This document shows, piece after piece, positions 16,137 to 25,361 of a stretch of DNA of 64,000 bases. How positions within the stretch are numbered: position 1 is the first letter of the stretch; each line of letters starts with the position of its first letter. The notes under the pieces were generated by a model. The model was not told where the DNA came from. It was given only the letters and a program-made list of their open reading frames with translations, and did not search any database. The translations under genes and the position numbers were made by a program. The stretch covers positions 23,839 through 87,838 of the forward strand of contig JAUSAX010000101.1 of assembly GCA_030652315.1 (NCBI GenBank), read 5' to 3'. Source of the DNA: Afipia sp. (GTDB lineage Bacteria > Pseudomonadota > Alphaproteobacteria > Rhizobiales > Xanthobacteraceae).

Positions 16137-17621
16137 TTACCGCCGGAAGTTCTTGATCTCCGAAAGACTGCCGTCCTGATAGGTCAATTCGACCGAAACG
16201 GATCTCGTCGACGCCGGAATCTTCATGTACGACGCCGCGTTCTCCGGAATCGCCGACGGGTCCTTCGGATTGCACGGCGGAATCTTGACCATCTGGTTCG
16301 GCACCGTCGTGTCGATGCCGATCCGCATTTCCCGCACAGCGCAGCGGAACGACAGGATCTGCGAGTAATAAACCAGCGGGCCGCTGTATCCGCCAAACGA
16401 AAGCCAGCTGTTGGACGTCATGTCCAGCAGCTTGCGATGGCTGGCGATCAGCGCCGCTTCCGGATCGAACTTGATCGGAAACGGTCCCTGCATCTGGCCG
16501 GTCGGATCGACATAACGCACCTGAATCGTGGCCGCCGGCGCATCGTTCGGCAGTTCTATCGAAGGGTTCGGCATGCGCCGCCGGGTGCGCGGATCGAGTG
16601 CATCGGTGAAACCGGTTTCCTTGAACTCGCCGCTTTCACCGAGCCGCCACGAAATCGCCAGCGTCGGATCGGCGATGGAGAACGCAACGGACCATCCGCC
16701 GTTGTGGCGCATGAAACTCGCAATCGGCACGTTCCCGTTGTCGATCACGATCGGCGGCGTCGGCTGCACCGGGAGCGCTGCCACCTGCGTTTGCGCCTCA
16801 ACCGCGATGGCACGCTCGCCCTCCTTGGCAGGTCTCAGAACGAAGTCACCAACGATCTGATCGTAATAGGCGGGCGTCTGCATCCGGTTTGCCGCCACCG
16901 TCATCTTGCGCACATCGGATTGCGTCCGCTTGGCGATCTGCACAAGATTGAGTCCCGGTTGCGCCAGTTCACGCACGAAGCTGCGGGTGAACACCGAGTT
17001 GGGATTCGGATCGTTGTCGCTCAGGCGGTCGAGCGCAGTCTGCTTTGCGCCCGCGGAAAAAATCACGAATACACCTTCCGGCGGTGAAATCGGAGCGAGT
17101 CCCCCGCTCCCCCCGAGAGCGCGCGTGCCCGTCGCCTCGAAGGGATTGTTGCGGCAGGCATCGAACACAAAGATTGAGGTTCGTGCGCCACGGGCCTGAA
17201 GGCGTGAGATCACGCGCTCGGCTGAGAATGCGCCGTCACGGATCAACTCTTCCTGCCCTTGCGTGACCGCAGCGATGTCCGTCGGCAGGAGATAGTTCTG
17301 GCCGTTGATCTCGAATCCATGCCCGGCGAAAAAGAAGAATGCCGTATCGCCCGGTTCGACAATCTTGTCGAACGCCAGCATCGTTTCGCTGAAAGCCTTG
17401 CGGGTCTGATTTTCAGCGAACAGTACGTTGAAGCCGAGTTGCTTCAGCGCATCGCTCATGGTCCGCGCATCGTTCACCGCCTTCTGCAGCCGTGGCACGT
17501 TGCGATAGTCGTTGTTGCCGATCACCAGCGCCACGCGCTTTTCGGCGCAGGCGGGCGCGGCAAACGCCGCCATCAGCGCAACGAGGCCGATCAGCAGCGT
17601 CCTGATCCGAAATATGGCCAT
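16137..17621 (-). CDS. Secreted caspase-like (peptidase C14) protein
   Basis: A 494-residue protein with a Sec signal peptide (hydrophobic 8-24, cleavage near CA-E27) and a caspase fold. The dyad is visible: His101 in FFFFAGHGFEI and Cys156 in VFDACRNNPF, after the opening strand KRVALVIGNNDYR. About residues 260-494 form a second, beta-rich part (for example WSVAFSIADPTLAISWRLGESG) that I cannot assign. Prokaryotic caspase homologues cut after basic or acidic residues; this one should act outside the cytoplasmic membrane. It lies upstream of the flavin monooxygenase on the same strand. Confidence 0.88.
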   Translation of the reverse strand: MAIFRIRTLLIGLVALMAAFAAPACAEKRVALVIGNNDYRNVPRLQKAVNDARTMSDALKQLGFNVLFAENQTRKAFSETMLAFDKIVEPGDTAFFFFAGHGFEINGQNYLLPTDIAAVTQGQEELIRDGAFSAERVISRLQARGARTSIFVFDACRNNPFEATGTRALGGSGGLAPISPPEGVFVIFSAGAKQTALDRLSDNDPNPNSVFTRSFVRELAQPGLNLVQIAKRTQSDVRKMTVAANRMQTPAYYDQIVGDFVLRPAKEGERAIAVEAQTQVAALPVQPTPPIVIDNGNVPIASFMRHNGGWSVAFSIADPTLAISWRLGESGEFKETGFTDALDPRTRRRMPNPSIELPNDAPAATIQVRYVDPTGQMQGPFPIKFDPEAALIASHRKLLDMTSNSWLSFGGYSGPLVYYSQILSFRCAVREMRIGIDTTVPNQMVKIPPCNPKDPSAIPENAASYMKIPASTRSVSVELTYQDGSLSEIKNFRR

Positions 17622-17966
17622 GATTCTGTCCCCTCGGGCCGCGCGGCGGGCGAGGCCCGGTTCCGGCGGTCAGTATGTCATAGTCGCAGGGGACAAGAAG
17701 ACGGTTCACGCAACCCGGCCAAAAGGCTGGAAAGCCATTCAACTTGTTGTCGTATTAAGGTTTTTCACGGTTTCCGCCCTCAAATTCATTGACTTTCGCC
17801 GTTTCATGCCTATGTTCCGCTGCAACGCGGTCAGAATCGAGACGCGATTCCCTGGCCAGCCGCCTGTCGGCAAATATCTCCTCCCCGTGCCCTTAAAGCG
17901 TGCCGTTCCGGGGTGAGCGCGACAGAAATTTCCAGAGTCCGAACGGCGATTTCGACTCGAGGCTCA
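17622..17966. other. 345 bp divergent control region (caspase gene / rhlE)
   Basis: No credible gene. It separates the minus-strand caspase-like gene from the plus-strand helicase gene. The helicase mRNA would have a leader of roughly 145 nt if the promoter at 17789-17816 is used. Long leaders are common in front of cold-shock-type helicase genes, but I see no strong hairpin or riboswitch here. Confidence 0.6.
17789..17816 (+). promoter_or_regulatory. Candidate sigma-70 promoter of rhlE
   Basis: TTGACT (17789-17794), 16 bp spacer, TATGTT (17811-17816), in the divergent region upstream of rhlE. It is the best -35/-10 pair I see there by eye; no start site is known. Confidence 0.4.
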
Positions 17967-19382
17967 ATGTCCTTTTCCAATCTCGGCCTGTCCGACAAGG
18001 TTCTCGCTGCCGTGGCAGCGACTGGTTACACGACCCCCACCCCCATCCAGGAACAAGCGATCCCCCACGTTCTCGCCCGGCGCGACGTGCTCGGCATCGC
18101 CCAGACCGGCACCGGCAAGACCGCCGCCTTCGTGCTGCCGATGCTGACGCTGCTGGAAAAGGGCCGGGCCCGCGCGCGTATGCCGCGCACCCTCATCCTG
18201 GAGCCCACGCGCGAACTCGCAGCGCAGGTCAAGGAACAGTTCGACAAATACGGCGCCGGCCAGAAGCTCAATGTTGCGTTGCTGATCGGCGGCGTTTCGT
18301 TCGGCGATCAGGATACCAAGCTGATGCGCGGCGTCGACGTGCTGATCGCAACACCCGGCCGGTTGCTGGACCACACCGAACGCGGCGGACTGCTTCTCAC
18401 CGGCGTCGAACTGCTGGTGATCGACGAAGCCGACCGCATGCTCGACATGGGCTTCATCCCGGACATCGAACGCATCTGCAAGCTGGTGCCGTTCACGCGG
18501 CAGACCCTGTTTTTCACCGCAACCATGCCAGCGGAAATCCGGCGTATCACCGAGACCTTCCTGCACAATCCCGAAAAAATCGAAGTTTCCAAACCGGCGT
18601 CCACCGCCGTGGGCGTGACCCAGTTCCAGGTCGGGGTCGGACGCGAGCCGCACGAGAAGCGTGAAGTGCTCAGGCAATTGCTGCGCGACGCCAAGGATCT
18701 CAAGAACGCGATCATCTTCTGCAACCGCAAGCGCGACGTGGCGGTGGTTTATAAATCGTTGCAGAAGCACGGTTTCAGCGTCGGCGCCCTTCATGGCGAC
18801 ATGGATCAGTCGGCTCGAACGGCCTCACTCGACCAATTCCGCAAGGGCGAGCTTCCGCTGCTGGTGGCCTCCGACGTCGCAGCCCGCGGCCTCGACATCC
18901 CCGAAGTCAGCCACGTCTTCAATTTCGACGTTCCTCACCATCCGGATGACTACGTCCACCGCATCGGCCGCACAGGCCGGGCCGGACGCCTCGGGACAGC
19001 GATTTCGATCGTCAGCCCTGCGGACCAGAAATCTGTCGCCGCCATCGAGAAGCTGATCGGGCAACCGATCGCCCGCTCCGATTTCGCTCCCCTTGAGAAC
19101 AGCGACGCATCCCCATCGCCCGCCCGCGAACAGCAGGCCGAGCGTGCGCCGGAAGATCGCAAGCCTCGCCGCGATTCCCAGCGAACCCGTGGTGGCCGTA
19201 ACAAGTCCCGCAAGCCTGAAGGCGCAGACCGGAAACCTCAGGCAGCCGAAAAACCCGCACAGTCCCAGCCGCCGTCAATCGGACGCGCAATGCCGCCGGC
19301 CGCGCGCGAACAACATGCCGAGCCGGGAGACCACTCACATCTTCCAGCGTTCCTGCTAAGGCCAGTCCGCGCCCGCGGCTAA
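17967..19382 (+). CDS. rhlE: DEAD-box RNA helicase (RhlE-like)
   Basis: A 471-residue ATP-dependent RNA helicase. All core motifs are visible: Q motif GYTTPTPIQEQAI, motif I AQTGTGKT, PTRELA, TPGRLLDH, motif II DEAD (VIDEADRMLDMGF), motif III FTAT, and motif VI HRIGRTGRAGR. After residue about 375 comes a basic, disordered tail (EDRKPRRDSQRTRGGRNKSRKP) typical of RhlE proteins, which act in ribosome assembly and mRNA decay. The ATG at 17967 was chosen because homology begins at MSFSNLGLS; a GTG 18 codons upstream (17913) would add a sequence without family likeness. Confidence 0.9.
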   Translation: MSFSNLGLSDKVLAAVAATGYTTPTPIQEQAIPHVLARRDVLGIAQTGTGKTAAFVLPMLTLLEKGRARARMPRTLILEPTRELAAQVKEQFDKYGAGQKLNVALLIGGVSFGDQDTKLMRGVDVLIATPGRLLDHTERGGLLLTGVELLVIDEADRMLDMGFIPDIERICKLVPFTRQTLFFTATMPAEIRRITETFLHNPEKIEVSKPASTAVGVTQFQVGVGREPHEKREVLRQLLRDAKDLKNAIIFCNRKRDVAVVYKSLQKHGFSVGALHGDMDQSARTASLDQFRKGELPLLVASDVAARGLDIPEVSHVFNFDVPHHPDDYVHRIGRTGRAGRLGTAISIVSPADQKSVAAIEKLIGQPIARSDFAPLENSDASPSPAREQQAERAPEDRKPRRDSQRTRGGRNKSRKPEGADRKPQAAEKPAQSQPPSIGRAMPPAAREQHAEPGDHSHLPAFLLRPVRARG

Positions 19383-19512
19383 TAGTCAGTTGACCCGTCT
19401 GCCGATTATGTCGTTTACGGGTCATTCATTCTCCTCCCTTAACGTGCCTTCGATATTTTTAGCCATTTCGTTGAAAGAGGCTGGCAGAAGCCCGCCTTGA
19501 AGGACACCGAAC

Positions 19513-20580
19513 GTGATTGGCCTGCTGGAAGAATACGAGCGCACCATGGCGTTCGCCGAAGTCGCTTTGGGTCAAATCCGATCCTTGCGGCAGAATGCAG
19601 TGCCTCGCAATTACGAGATTTGGTACATCTACGCGACCGGCTACAACGCCGCGCTCAACAAGATCATCAACGAAACGCTGGGTCGCAACGGTAAATTGAC
19701 CGAGGCCGACCTTGAGCAGATTTACGAAACTTACCTGTCCCAGAACCGCACCACGGAGCGTATCGACACGGTCGGCACGCGGGTGATCAATGAAATCGAC
19801 GACGTGATGAATCTCATCACGGATGCGTTGGGAATGACTTCCACGTTCGGACGCAACCTCGAAGGCGCCACCCAGAAACTGTCCGGCGCCAAGGATCGCG
19901 AACAGGTCAAGGCGGTGGTCGAAGCGCTTGTGGCATCGACACGGGAGATGCAGGAAACGAACAAGGCGCTGGAAGCGCGTCTCGCCACGTCAAAGCAGCA
20001 GATCAGCAGCCTCCAGCACAGCCTCGAAGCCATTCGCACCGAAAGCCTGACCGATCCCCTCACCTCGCTGGGGAATCGCAAATTCTTCGACCGCGCCATC
20101 GAAAACGCGGTCACGCACGCAGCCGAATGCGGCGAGCCGCTGTCCTTGCTGATGCTCGACATCGACCATTTCAAATCCTTCAACGACAACTACGGTCACC
20201 TTACCGGCGACCAGGTGCTGCGCCTTGTGGCGATGTCGCTGAAGCAGACCACCAAGGGCCAGGACATCACTGCACGCTACGGCGGTGAAGAATTTGCCGT
20301 GGTGCTGCCGAACACCGCGCTGCGGCAGGCGCTGACGGTCGCCGACAACATCCGCCGCGCGGTGATGTCGAAGCAGTTGAAAAAGAAATCGACGGGCGAG
20401 ATTCTCGGCCGCGTGACCATTTCGGTCGGAGTGTCGATGCTGCAGCCCGGCGATGACCGCGAAAGACTGATTGAGCGCGCGGACGCTTGCCTCTATGCAG
20501 CCAAACGCAACGGCCGCAATCGGGTGATCTGTGAAGCCGATCCCGAATTCTCGCCGACAGACCGCATTCAGGTCGCTTAA
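19513..20580 (+). CDS. GGDEF-domain diguanylate cyclase
   Basis: A 355-residue soluble protein. About residues 1-165 are helical, with a likely coiled coil around 130-178, and no named sensor domain. Residues about 175-345 form a GGDEF domain with an intact active site GGEEF at 257-261 (ARYGGEEFAVVLPNT), so it should make cyclic di-GMP from two GTP. The inhibitory I-site RxxD is altered to KGQD, so product inhibition may be weakened. It starts with GTG at 19513. Its stop overlaps the convergent TfoX-like gene by 3 bp. Confidence 0.9.
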   Translation: MIGLLEEYERTMAFAEVALGQIRSLRQNAVPRNYEIWYIYATGYNAALNKIINETLGRNGKLTEADLEQIYETYLSQNRTTERIDTVGTRVINEIDDVMNLITDALGMTSTFGRNLEGATQKLSGAKDREQVKAVVEALVASTREMQETNKALEARLATSKQQISSLQHSLEAIRTESLTDPLTSLGNRKFFDRAIENAVTHAAECGEPLSLLMLDIDHFKSFNDNYGHLTGDQVLRLVAMSLKQTTKGQDITARYGGEEFAVVLPNTALRQALTVADNIRRAVMSKQLKKKSTGEILGRVTISVGVSMLQPGDDRERLIERADACLYAAKRNGRNRVICEADPEFSPTDRIQVA

Positions 20581-21071
20581 CGCTTTTTCGCGGTAGCCCG
20601 TGTCGGGCTTATCTTCTTGCCCTTAGTCATTCTCTTTGCAGCTTTCGCCGGCGCTTTCTTTCCTGCGGACGGCTTTGCTTTGCTCGTTCTGGCCTTGGCT
20701 GGGACGGGCTTCGCAGCCTGCTTGGTTGTCCGTTTTTTTGCCCCGGACTTCTTCGCCGCAGCCCGTTTCGCCGCGCCCACGGCCTCGCGCGCCCACGCAG
20801 CCAGTTCTTCAGGATCGTCGTAGAGCCGCTCCGGCAAATGCCGATACGATTTCACCACGACCGTCTTGTTTCTGGTTTCGTACTGGAACGGCTTGGCGCC
20901 CTCGGCTTCGTAGCGAGGGATTGTCAGATCATCGACTCTGAAGATGACACCTGCGCGCAACGCCATGGCGAAGTTCACGCCATCAGCAACGATGCCATAG
21001 CCGCTGAACATCCGCCGCAGCACGACGGGTCCGAATTCCGAAAAAAGGTCGATGAGATAGTCGCGGTCCAT
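20577..21071 (-). CDS. TfoX N-terminal domain protein with histone H1-like tail
   Basis: A 164-residue protein. Residues 1-95 match the TfoX/Sxy N-terminal domain (DLFSEFGPVVLRRMFSGYGI, FRVDDLTIPRYE, SYRHLPERL). Residues 97-164 are a Lys/Ala/Pro-rich, low-complexity tail like eukaryotic histone H1 C-termini and should bind DNA or RNA without sequence preference. TfoX proteins regulate competence in gammaproteobacteria; in this lineage the role is unknown. The start codon lies 1 bp from the end of a palindromic repeat (21073-21142), so the repeat forms its 5' leader. Confidence 0.82.
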   Translation of the reverse strand: MDRDYLIDLFSEFGPVVLRRMFSGYGIVADGVNFAMALRAGVIFRVDDLTIPRYEAEGAKPFQYETRNKTVVVKSYRHLPERLYDDPEELAAWAREAVGAAKRAAAKKSGAKKRTTKQAAKPVPAKARTSKAKPSAGKKAPAKAAKRMTKGKKISPTRATAKKR

Positions 21072-21072
21072 C

Positions 21073-21142
21073 GCGTATTCCGCAAAAGCATGCCCTCGGG
21101 CTAGACCCGAGGGTGGGTACCGGTTTTGCGACCAGAATACGC
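21073..21142. repeat. Palindromic repeat (gcatgatc family), copy 2
   Basis: A 70 bp palindrome sharing the core aaaagcatgccctcgggct with copy 1 at 3399-3467 (seen there on the opposite strand). The outer stem here is gcgtatt/aatacgc and the mid stem CGCAAAA/TTTTGCG, where copy 1 has CCGAAAA/TTTTCGG: both pair, so bases changed on both sides together. It fills the space between the TfoX-like gene start and the sufA stop. Confidence 0.85.
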
Positions 21143-21169
21143 GAAACTAAAAAAGCCGGACCGGATCGA

Positions 21170-21580
21170 TCAGCCGTCGATTTTCGCGGCGGTCAACTGA
21201 ACCGACTCGCCGCAACCGCAGGCGCTGACCTGATTGGGATTATTGAAGATGAATTGCGCCTGCATCTTGTCGGCCTTGTAGTCCATCTCGGTGCCGAGCA
21301 GGAACAGAACAGCCTTCGGATCGACGAGCACCTTCACGCCCTTGTCCTCGACCACTTCGTCGGTCGGACGTACCTCGTGGGCATACTCGACGGTGTAGGA
21401 CTGGCCCGCGCAGCCGCCATTCTTGATGCCGACGCGAAGGCCGACGATCTCGGAGTCGGCACGCGCCGACAGTTCCTTGACGCGCGACGCCGCAGCGTCC
21501 GTCAACCGCATGACCTGCGGACGGGGGCGAACGGCCGGCTTAGCGGCGGGTGTCGGAGTGCTTGGCGTCATACCGGTCAT
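21170..21580 (-). CDS. sufA: Iron-sulfur cluster carrier SufA (HesB/IscA family)
   Basis: A 136-residue A-type carrier. The three cluster-binding cysteines are Cys57 (NGGCAGQSY), Cys121 and Cys123 (CGCGES). An N-terminal Pro/Ala-rich extension of about 22 residues precedes the domain. It receives clusters from the SufBCD scaffold and passes them to apoproteins. It is the last gene of the suf operon, 68 bp after sufT. Confidence 0.93.
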   Translation of the reverse strand: MTGMTPSTPTPAAKPAVRPRPQVMRLTDAAASRVKELSARADSEIVGLRVGIKNGGCAGQSYTVEYAHEVRPTDEVVEDKGVKVLVDPKAVLFLLGTEMDYKADKMQAQFIFNNPNQVSACGCGESVQLTAAKIDG

Positions 21581-21648
21581 TTGGTCATTTCCCGCGGCGA
21601 TTCAATGCCGCCTTCAGATTACATGCCGAGTCGGTAACGATCTTCAAA

Positions 21649-22029
21649 TCACCACATGTTGAGGACGAGGCGAGCCTCGTCTGACATCCGGTCCGGGGTC
21701 CAGGTCGGCTCCCAGACAACGGCGACGCTGACAGGGCCGACACCAGCGACACTGGCCACGGCGTTCTCCACCATGGTCGGCAGTTCGCCCGCAGCCGGGC
21801 AATTCGGCGTCGTCAGCGTCATCTGTACGTCCACGGAGCGGTCGTCCTTGATGTCGACCTTGTAGATCAGGCCAAGTTCGTAGATGTCCGCCGGGATTTC
21901 AGGGTCGAACACGGTCTTCAGCGCGGCCACGATGTCGATGCCGAGCCGCTCGGTTTCCTCGGGAGGAAGCGCCGACTGGGTATCGAATTTCAGGGCCGCC
22001 GGTTCGGCCGTCTGGATGGTGTCGTTCAT
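21649..22029 (-). CDS. sufT: SUF system protein SufT (DUF59/MIP18 family)
   Basis: A 126-residue protein with the MIP18/DUF59 signature KTVFDPEIPADIYELGLIY and the conserved cysteine in TTPNCPAAG. SufT-type proteins help mature iron-sulfur proteins, mainly under high demand. A 4 bp ATGA overlap with the sufS stop points to coupled translation. Confidence 0.92.
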   Translation of the reverse strand: MNDTIQTAEPAALKFDTQSALPPEETERLGIDIVAALKTVFDPEIPADIYELGLIYKVDIKDDRSVDVQMTLTTPNCPAAGELPTMVENAVASVAGVGPVSVAVVWEPTWTPDRMSDEARLVLNMW

Positions 22030-23267
22030 GAGAATAGCTCCCGCGCCTTGATAAGCGCCTGCGCCAACTGATCGACTTCAGCGCGCGTGTTATACATGCC
22101 AAATGAGGCACGGCACGTCGCCGTCACGTTGAATCGCTCCAGAAGCGGCATGACGCAATGGGTGCCTGCCCGGACAGCGATGCCGCCACGGTCGATGACC
22201 GTCGCTACATCATGTGGGTGCGCGCCCGTCATTTCGAAAGAGATGACCGGCCCCTTGCCCTTCGCCGTGCCGATGATGCGGAGCGAATTGATCTCGCGCA
22301 GCCGGTCGGTCGCGTAGGTCAGCAGATCGTGTTCGTGCTTCGCGATACGGTCCTTGCCGATCGAATTCACATAGTCGATCGCGGCACCTAGCCCAATCGA
22401 CTCGACAATGGCCGGTGTTCCGGCCTCGAACTTGTGCGGCGGATCGCCGTAGGTGACCCAGTCCTTCGCAACCTCGCGGATCATCTCGCCGCCGCCGTTG
22501 TAAGGGCGCATCGCAACAAGGTGATCGTACTTTGCGTACAGCACGCCGATCCCTGTCGGGCCATAGAGCTTGTGACCGGTGAAGATATAGAAATCGCAAT
22601 CGATGTCCTGCACGTCGATGGCCATATGAACGGCCGCCTGGCTGCCGTCGACCAGAACCGGAATGCCGCGCGCATGCGCGAGCTTCACGACGTCCTTGAC
22701 CGGCACGATAGTGCCGAGCGCGTTCGACATCTGCGTAATGGCGACGAGTTTGGTCTTCGCCGTCAGCAGCTTCTCAAACTCGTCGATCAGGAAGTTGCCT
22801 TCGTCATCGACCGGCGCCCACTTGATGACCGCCCCGTGCCGCTCACGCAGGAAATGCCACGGCACGATGTTCGAGTGATGCTCCATGATCGAGAGCACGA
22901 TCTCATCACCGGCCTTGATGTTCGGCTCACCCCATGACGACGCCACGAGATTGATTGCCTCGGTGGCATTGCGCGTGAAGATGATTTCTTCATTGCGCTT
23001 CGCGTTCAGGAACTGCGCGACTTTGGTGCGCCCGCCCTCATAGGCATCCGTCGCCGCGTTAGCCAGATAATGCAGGCCGCGATGAACATTGGCGTACTCG
23101 GACTTGTACGCCTCCATCATGCGGTCGAGCACAGCATTCGGCTTCTGCGCCGAGGCCGCGTTGTCGAGGTACACCAGCGGCTTGCCATAGACTTTCAGCG
23201 CGAGCGCCGGAAAGTCCTGCCGGACGCGCTCCACATCATATGAACCATTGGCAACTGCCGGATGCAT
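22026..23267 (-). CDS. sufS: Cysteine desulfurase SufS
   Basis: A 413-residue group II cysteine desulfurase that takes sulfur from cysteine as a persulfide. The PLP lysine is Lys233 in FTGHKLYGPTG; the active cysteine is Cys371 in AGTHCVMPLLERF, in the short loop form of group II enzymes that need a sulfur-accepting partner. No sufE or sufU gene is in the operon. The ATG at 23267, 2 nt after the sufD stop and behind CGAGG, was chosen; an ATG 8 codons upstream would overlap sufD. Confidence 0.95.
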   Translation of the reverse strand: MHPAVANGSYDVERVRQDFPALALKVYGKPLVYLDNAASAQKPNAVLDRMMEAYKSEYANVHRGLHYLANAATDAYEGGRTKVAQFLNAKRNEEIIFTRNATEAINLVASSWGEPNIKAGDEIVLSIMEHHSNIVPWHFLRERHGAVIKWAPVDDEGNFLIDEFEKLLTAKTKLVAITQMSNALGTIVPVKDVVKLAHARGIPVLVDGSQAAVHMAIDVQDIDCDFYIFTGHKLYGPTGIGVLYAKYDHLVAMRPYNGGGEMIREVAKDWVTYGDPPHKFEAGTPAIVESIGLGAAIDYVNSIGKDRIAKHEHDLLTYATDRLREINSLRIIGTAKGKGPVISFEMTGAHPHDVATVIDRGGIAVRAGTHCVMPLLERFNVTATCRASFGMYNTRAEVDQLAQALIKARELFS

Positions 23268-23269
23268 GA

Positions 23270-24595
23270 TCAGCCTCGCGTCGCCAGCCATCGCTCGGCA
23301 GCGGCGGTCGCGAAGTCGCGAAGATTGTCATCCACGATCGACTCGATAGCCTCGCCGACGAACGCTGCGATCAGAAGTGCCTGCGCTTCCTTCTCGGGCA
23401 AGCCGCGCGCGCGCAGGTAGAACAACAGGCTCTCGTCCAGTGCTCCCGTGGTCGCGCCGTGACCGCAGGTCACATCGTCCGCGAAGATTTCAAGCTCCGG
23501 CTTGTTAGATGCTTCGGCCTCGTCCGACAGCAATAGAGCACGGGTCATCATCTTGCCGGCGGTCTTCTGCGCGTCCGGGCGCACGATGATGCGGCCCTGA
23601 AACACCGAATGTGCGCGATCATCGAGAACCGCGCGGAATACTTCGCGGCTCGCGCAGTGCGGCACCGCATGATCGACCACCAGCGTGGTGTCGCCATGCC
23701 GGCGTGCACCGAGCAGATTGACGCCGTTGGTGGTGAGTTCGCTGCCTTCGCCGGCGAACGTAAGGAAGCCCTGATAACGGCTAACGTTGCCGCCATGCGT
23801 CAGGTTAAACGTATTCAGCTTCGCCTTCGCGCCGATCGTGAATATCCCGGTTGCGATGTGAGCGGCGTCGAGTGCCTCTTCCATCAGGCGGACGTGCTGA
23901 AGCTCAGCGCCGTCACCAATCCAGATCACGACGGAATCGTGGGTCTGGTAGGACGCAGCACCTTCCGCAGCAACGAAGCTCTCGACGAATGTCGCGCGTG
24001 CACCCTTCCCGATCTTCAGTAACGAGCGCGTGACAAGCGACGTGCCTGAATCGGTCGCCACATGAACGATGTGAATCGGCTTAGCAAGCGTAGCGCCTTC
24101 GGCCACGTCGATCACGACGCCATCCGTCGCCAGCGCTGCGTTCAGCGAAATCATCGCATCCGACGCAACGCTGGTCTTCAGCAGATCCGCGCGCACCTTG
24201 TTGTCATTGTCCTCGAGAACTTCGCGCAACGTCCTGACATGGACGCCCGCTTCGAGTGCGGACACATCCGACAGCTGAGGCGCAAACACACCGTCCACGA
24301 GCACCAGCTTCTGAGTGCCATCGATGCCGAGCGACTTGATCGCTTTCGCAGCGCGCGCAAGGTCTGCCTGATCCGGCGCAGGGGCCAGCGGTGCAACCTC
24401 GCGCAGCAACGCGCGCAGGTCGGTATACTTCCATTCCTCGATGCGCCGATGCGGCAAGCCGCGACGCGCAAAGTCGTCGAAAGCATTCTGCCGGACTTCA
24501 GCGACGATACCCGAACCGGGCAAACGGCTTCGCGCCGCGGCGAACAACTCGCCGAGCGCATGCTCCGTCGTGGGTTTAATCAATGCAACATTCAT
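23270..24595 (-). CDS. sufD: Fe-S cluster assembly scaffold SufD
   Basis: A 441-residue protein that pairs with SufB and SufC in the SufBC2D scaffold. It has the helical N-terminal part, the beta-helix core and the typical end GHGATTGALDESLLFYLRARGLPEKEAQALL, where the histidine in CGHGAT is the conserved SufD residue for cluster formation at the SufB-SufD interface. The ATG at 24595 begins MNVALIKPT; a longer open frame upstream only reads the sufC gene in another frame. The gap to sufC is 11 bp. Confidence 0.94.
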   Translation of the reverse strand: MNVALIKPTTEHALGELFAAARSRLPGSGIVAEVRQNAFDDFARRGLPHRRIEEWKYTDLRALLREVAPLAPAPDQADLARAAKAIKSLGIDGTQKLVLVDGVFAPQLSDVSALEAGVHVRTLREVLEDNDNKVRADLLKTSVASDAMISLNAALATDGVVIDVAEGATLAKPIHIVHVATDSGTSLVTRSLLKIGKGARATFVESFVAAEGAASYQTHDSVVIWIGDGAELQHVRLMEEALDAAHIATGIFTIGAKAKLNTFNLTHGGNVSRYQGFLTFAGEGSELTTNGVNLLGARRHGDTTLVVDHAVPHCASREVFRAVLDDRAHSVFQGRIIVRPDAQKTAGKMMTRALLLSDEAEASNKPELEIFADDVTCGHGATTGALDESLLFYLRARGLPEKEAQALLIAAFVGEAIESIVDDNLRDFATAAAERWLATRG

Positions 24596-24606
24596 AATGG
24601 ACCCGC

Positions 24607-25361
24607 TTACGCTGCCTTGTCTTCGAACTGGGCGTAACCGGACTTCTCCAGTTCCAGCGCCAATTCCTTGCCGCCGCTCTTGACGACGCGGCCCTTCGAC
24701 ATGACGTGGACGAAATCCGGCACGATGTAGTTCAGCAGCCGCTGATAGTGCGTGATGACGACCATCGCGCGATCCTTCGAGCGCAGCGCATTGACGCCGT
24801 CCGCCGCGACGCGCAGCGCGTCGATGTCGAGACCGGAATCCATTTCGTCGAGGATGCAAAGGCTCGGCTGGAACAGCGCCATCTGCAAAATCTCGTTGCG
24901 CTTCTTCTCGCCGCCTGAGAATCCCACGTTGACGCCGCGCTTCAGCATATCCATCGGAATGTTGAGCGAGTCCGCGACGGAGCGAACCTTCTTCAGGAAG
25001 TCCGGCACCAGAAGTTCGGCTTCACCGCGCGCCTTGCGCTGGGCATTCAACGCCGTGCGCAGGAAGTTCATGGTGGTGACGCCGGGAATCTCGACCGGAT
25101 ACTGGAACGCGAGGAATACGCCCTTGGCGGCGCGCTCATCCGGCGCCATCTCCAAAACGTCTTCGCCCTTGAAAAGGATTTCGCCGGCGGTCACGTCATA
25201 ACCCGGCTTGCCGGCGATGACATGGCTCAGCGTCGATTTGCCGGAACCGTTCGGCCCCATGATCGCATGGACTTCACCCTGATTCACGGTGAGGTCGAGA
25301 CCATGCAGAATCTCGTTATCTTCCACCTGAACCTTGAGGCCTTTGACTTGCAGTAACGCGG

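Noticed and set aside
23270..24859. A longer sufD frame starting at 24859
   Set aside because: The extra 88 residues only read sufC in another frame; family homology starts at MNVALIKPT (24595).
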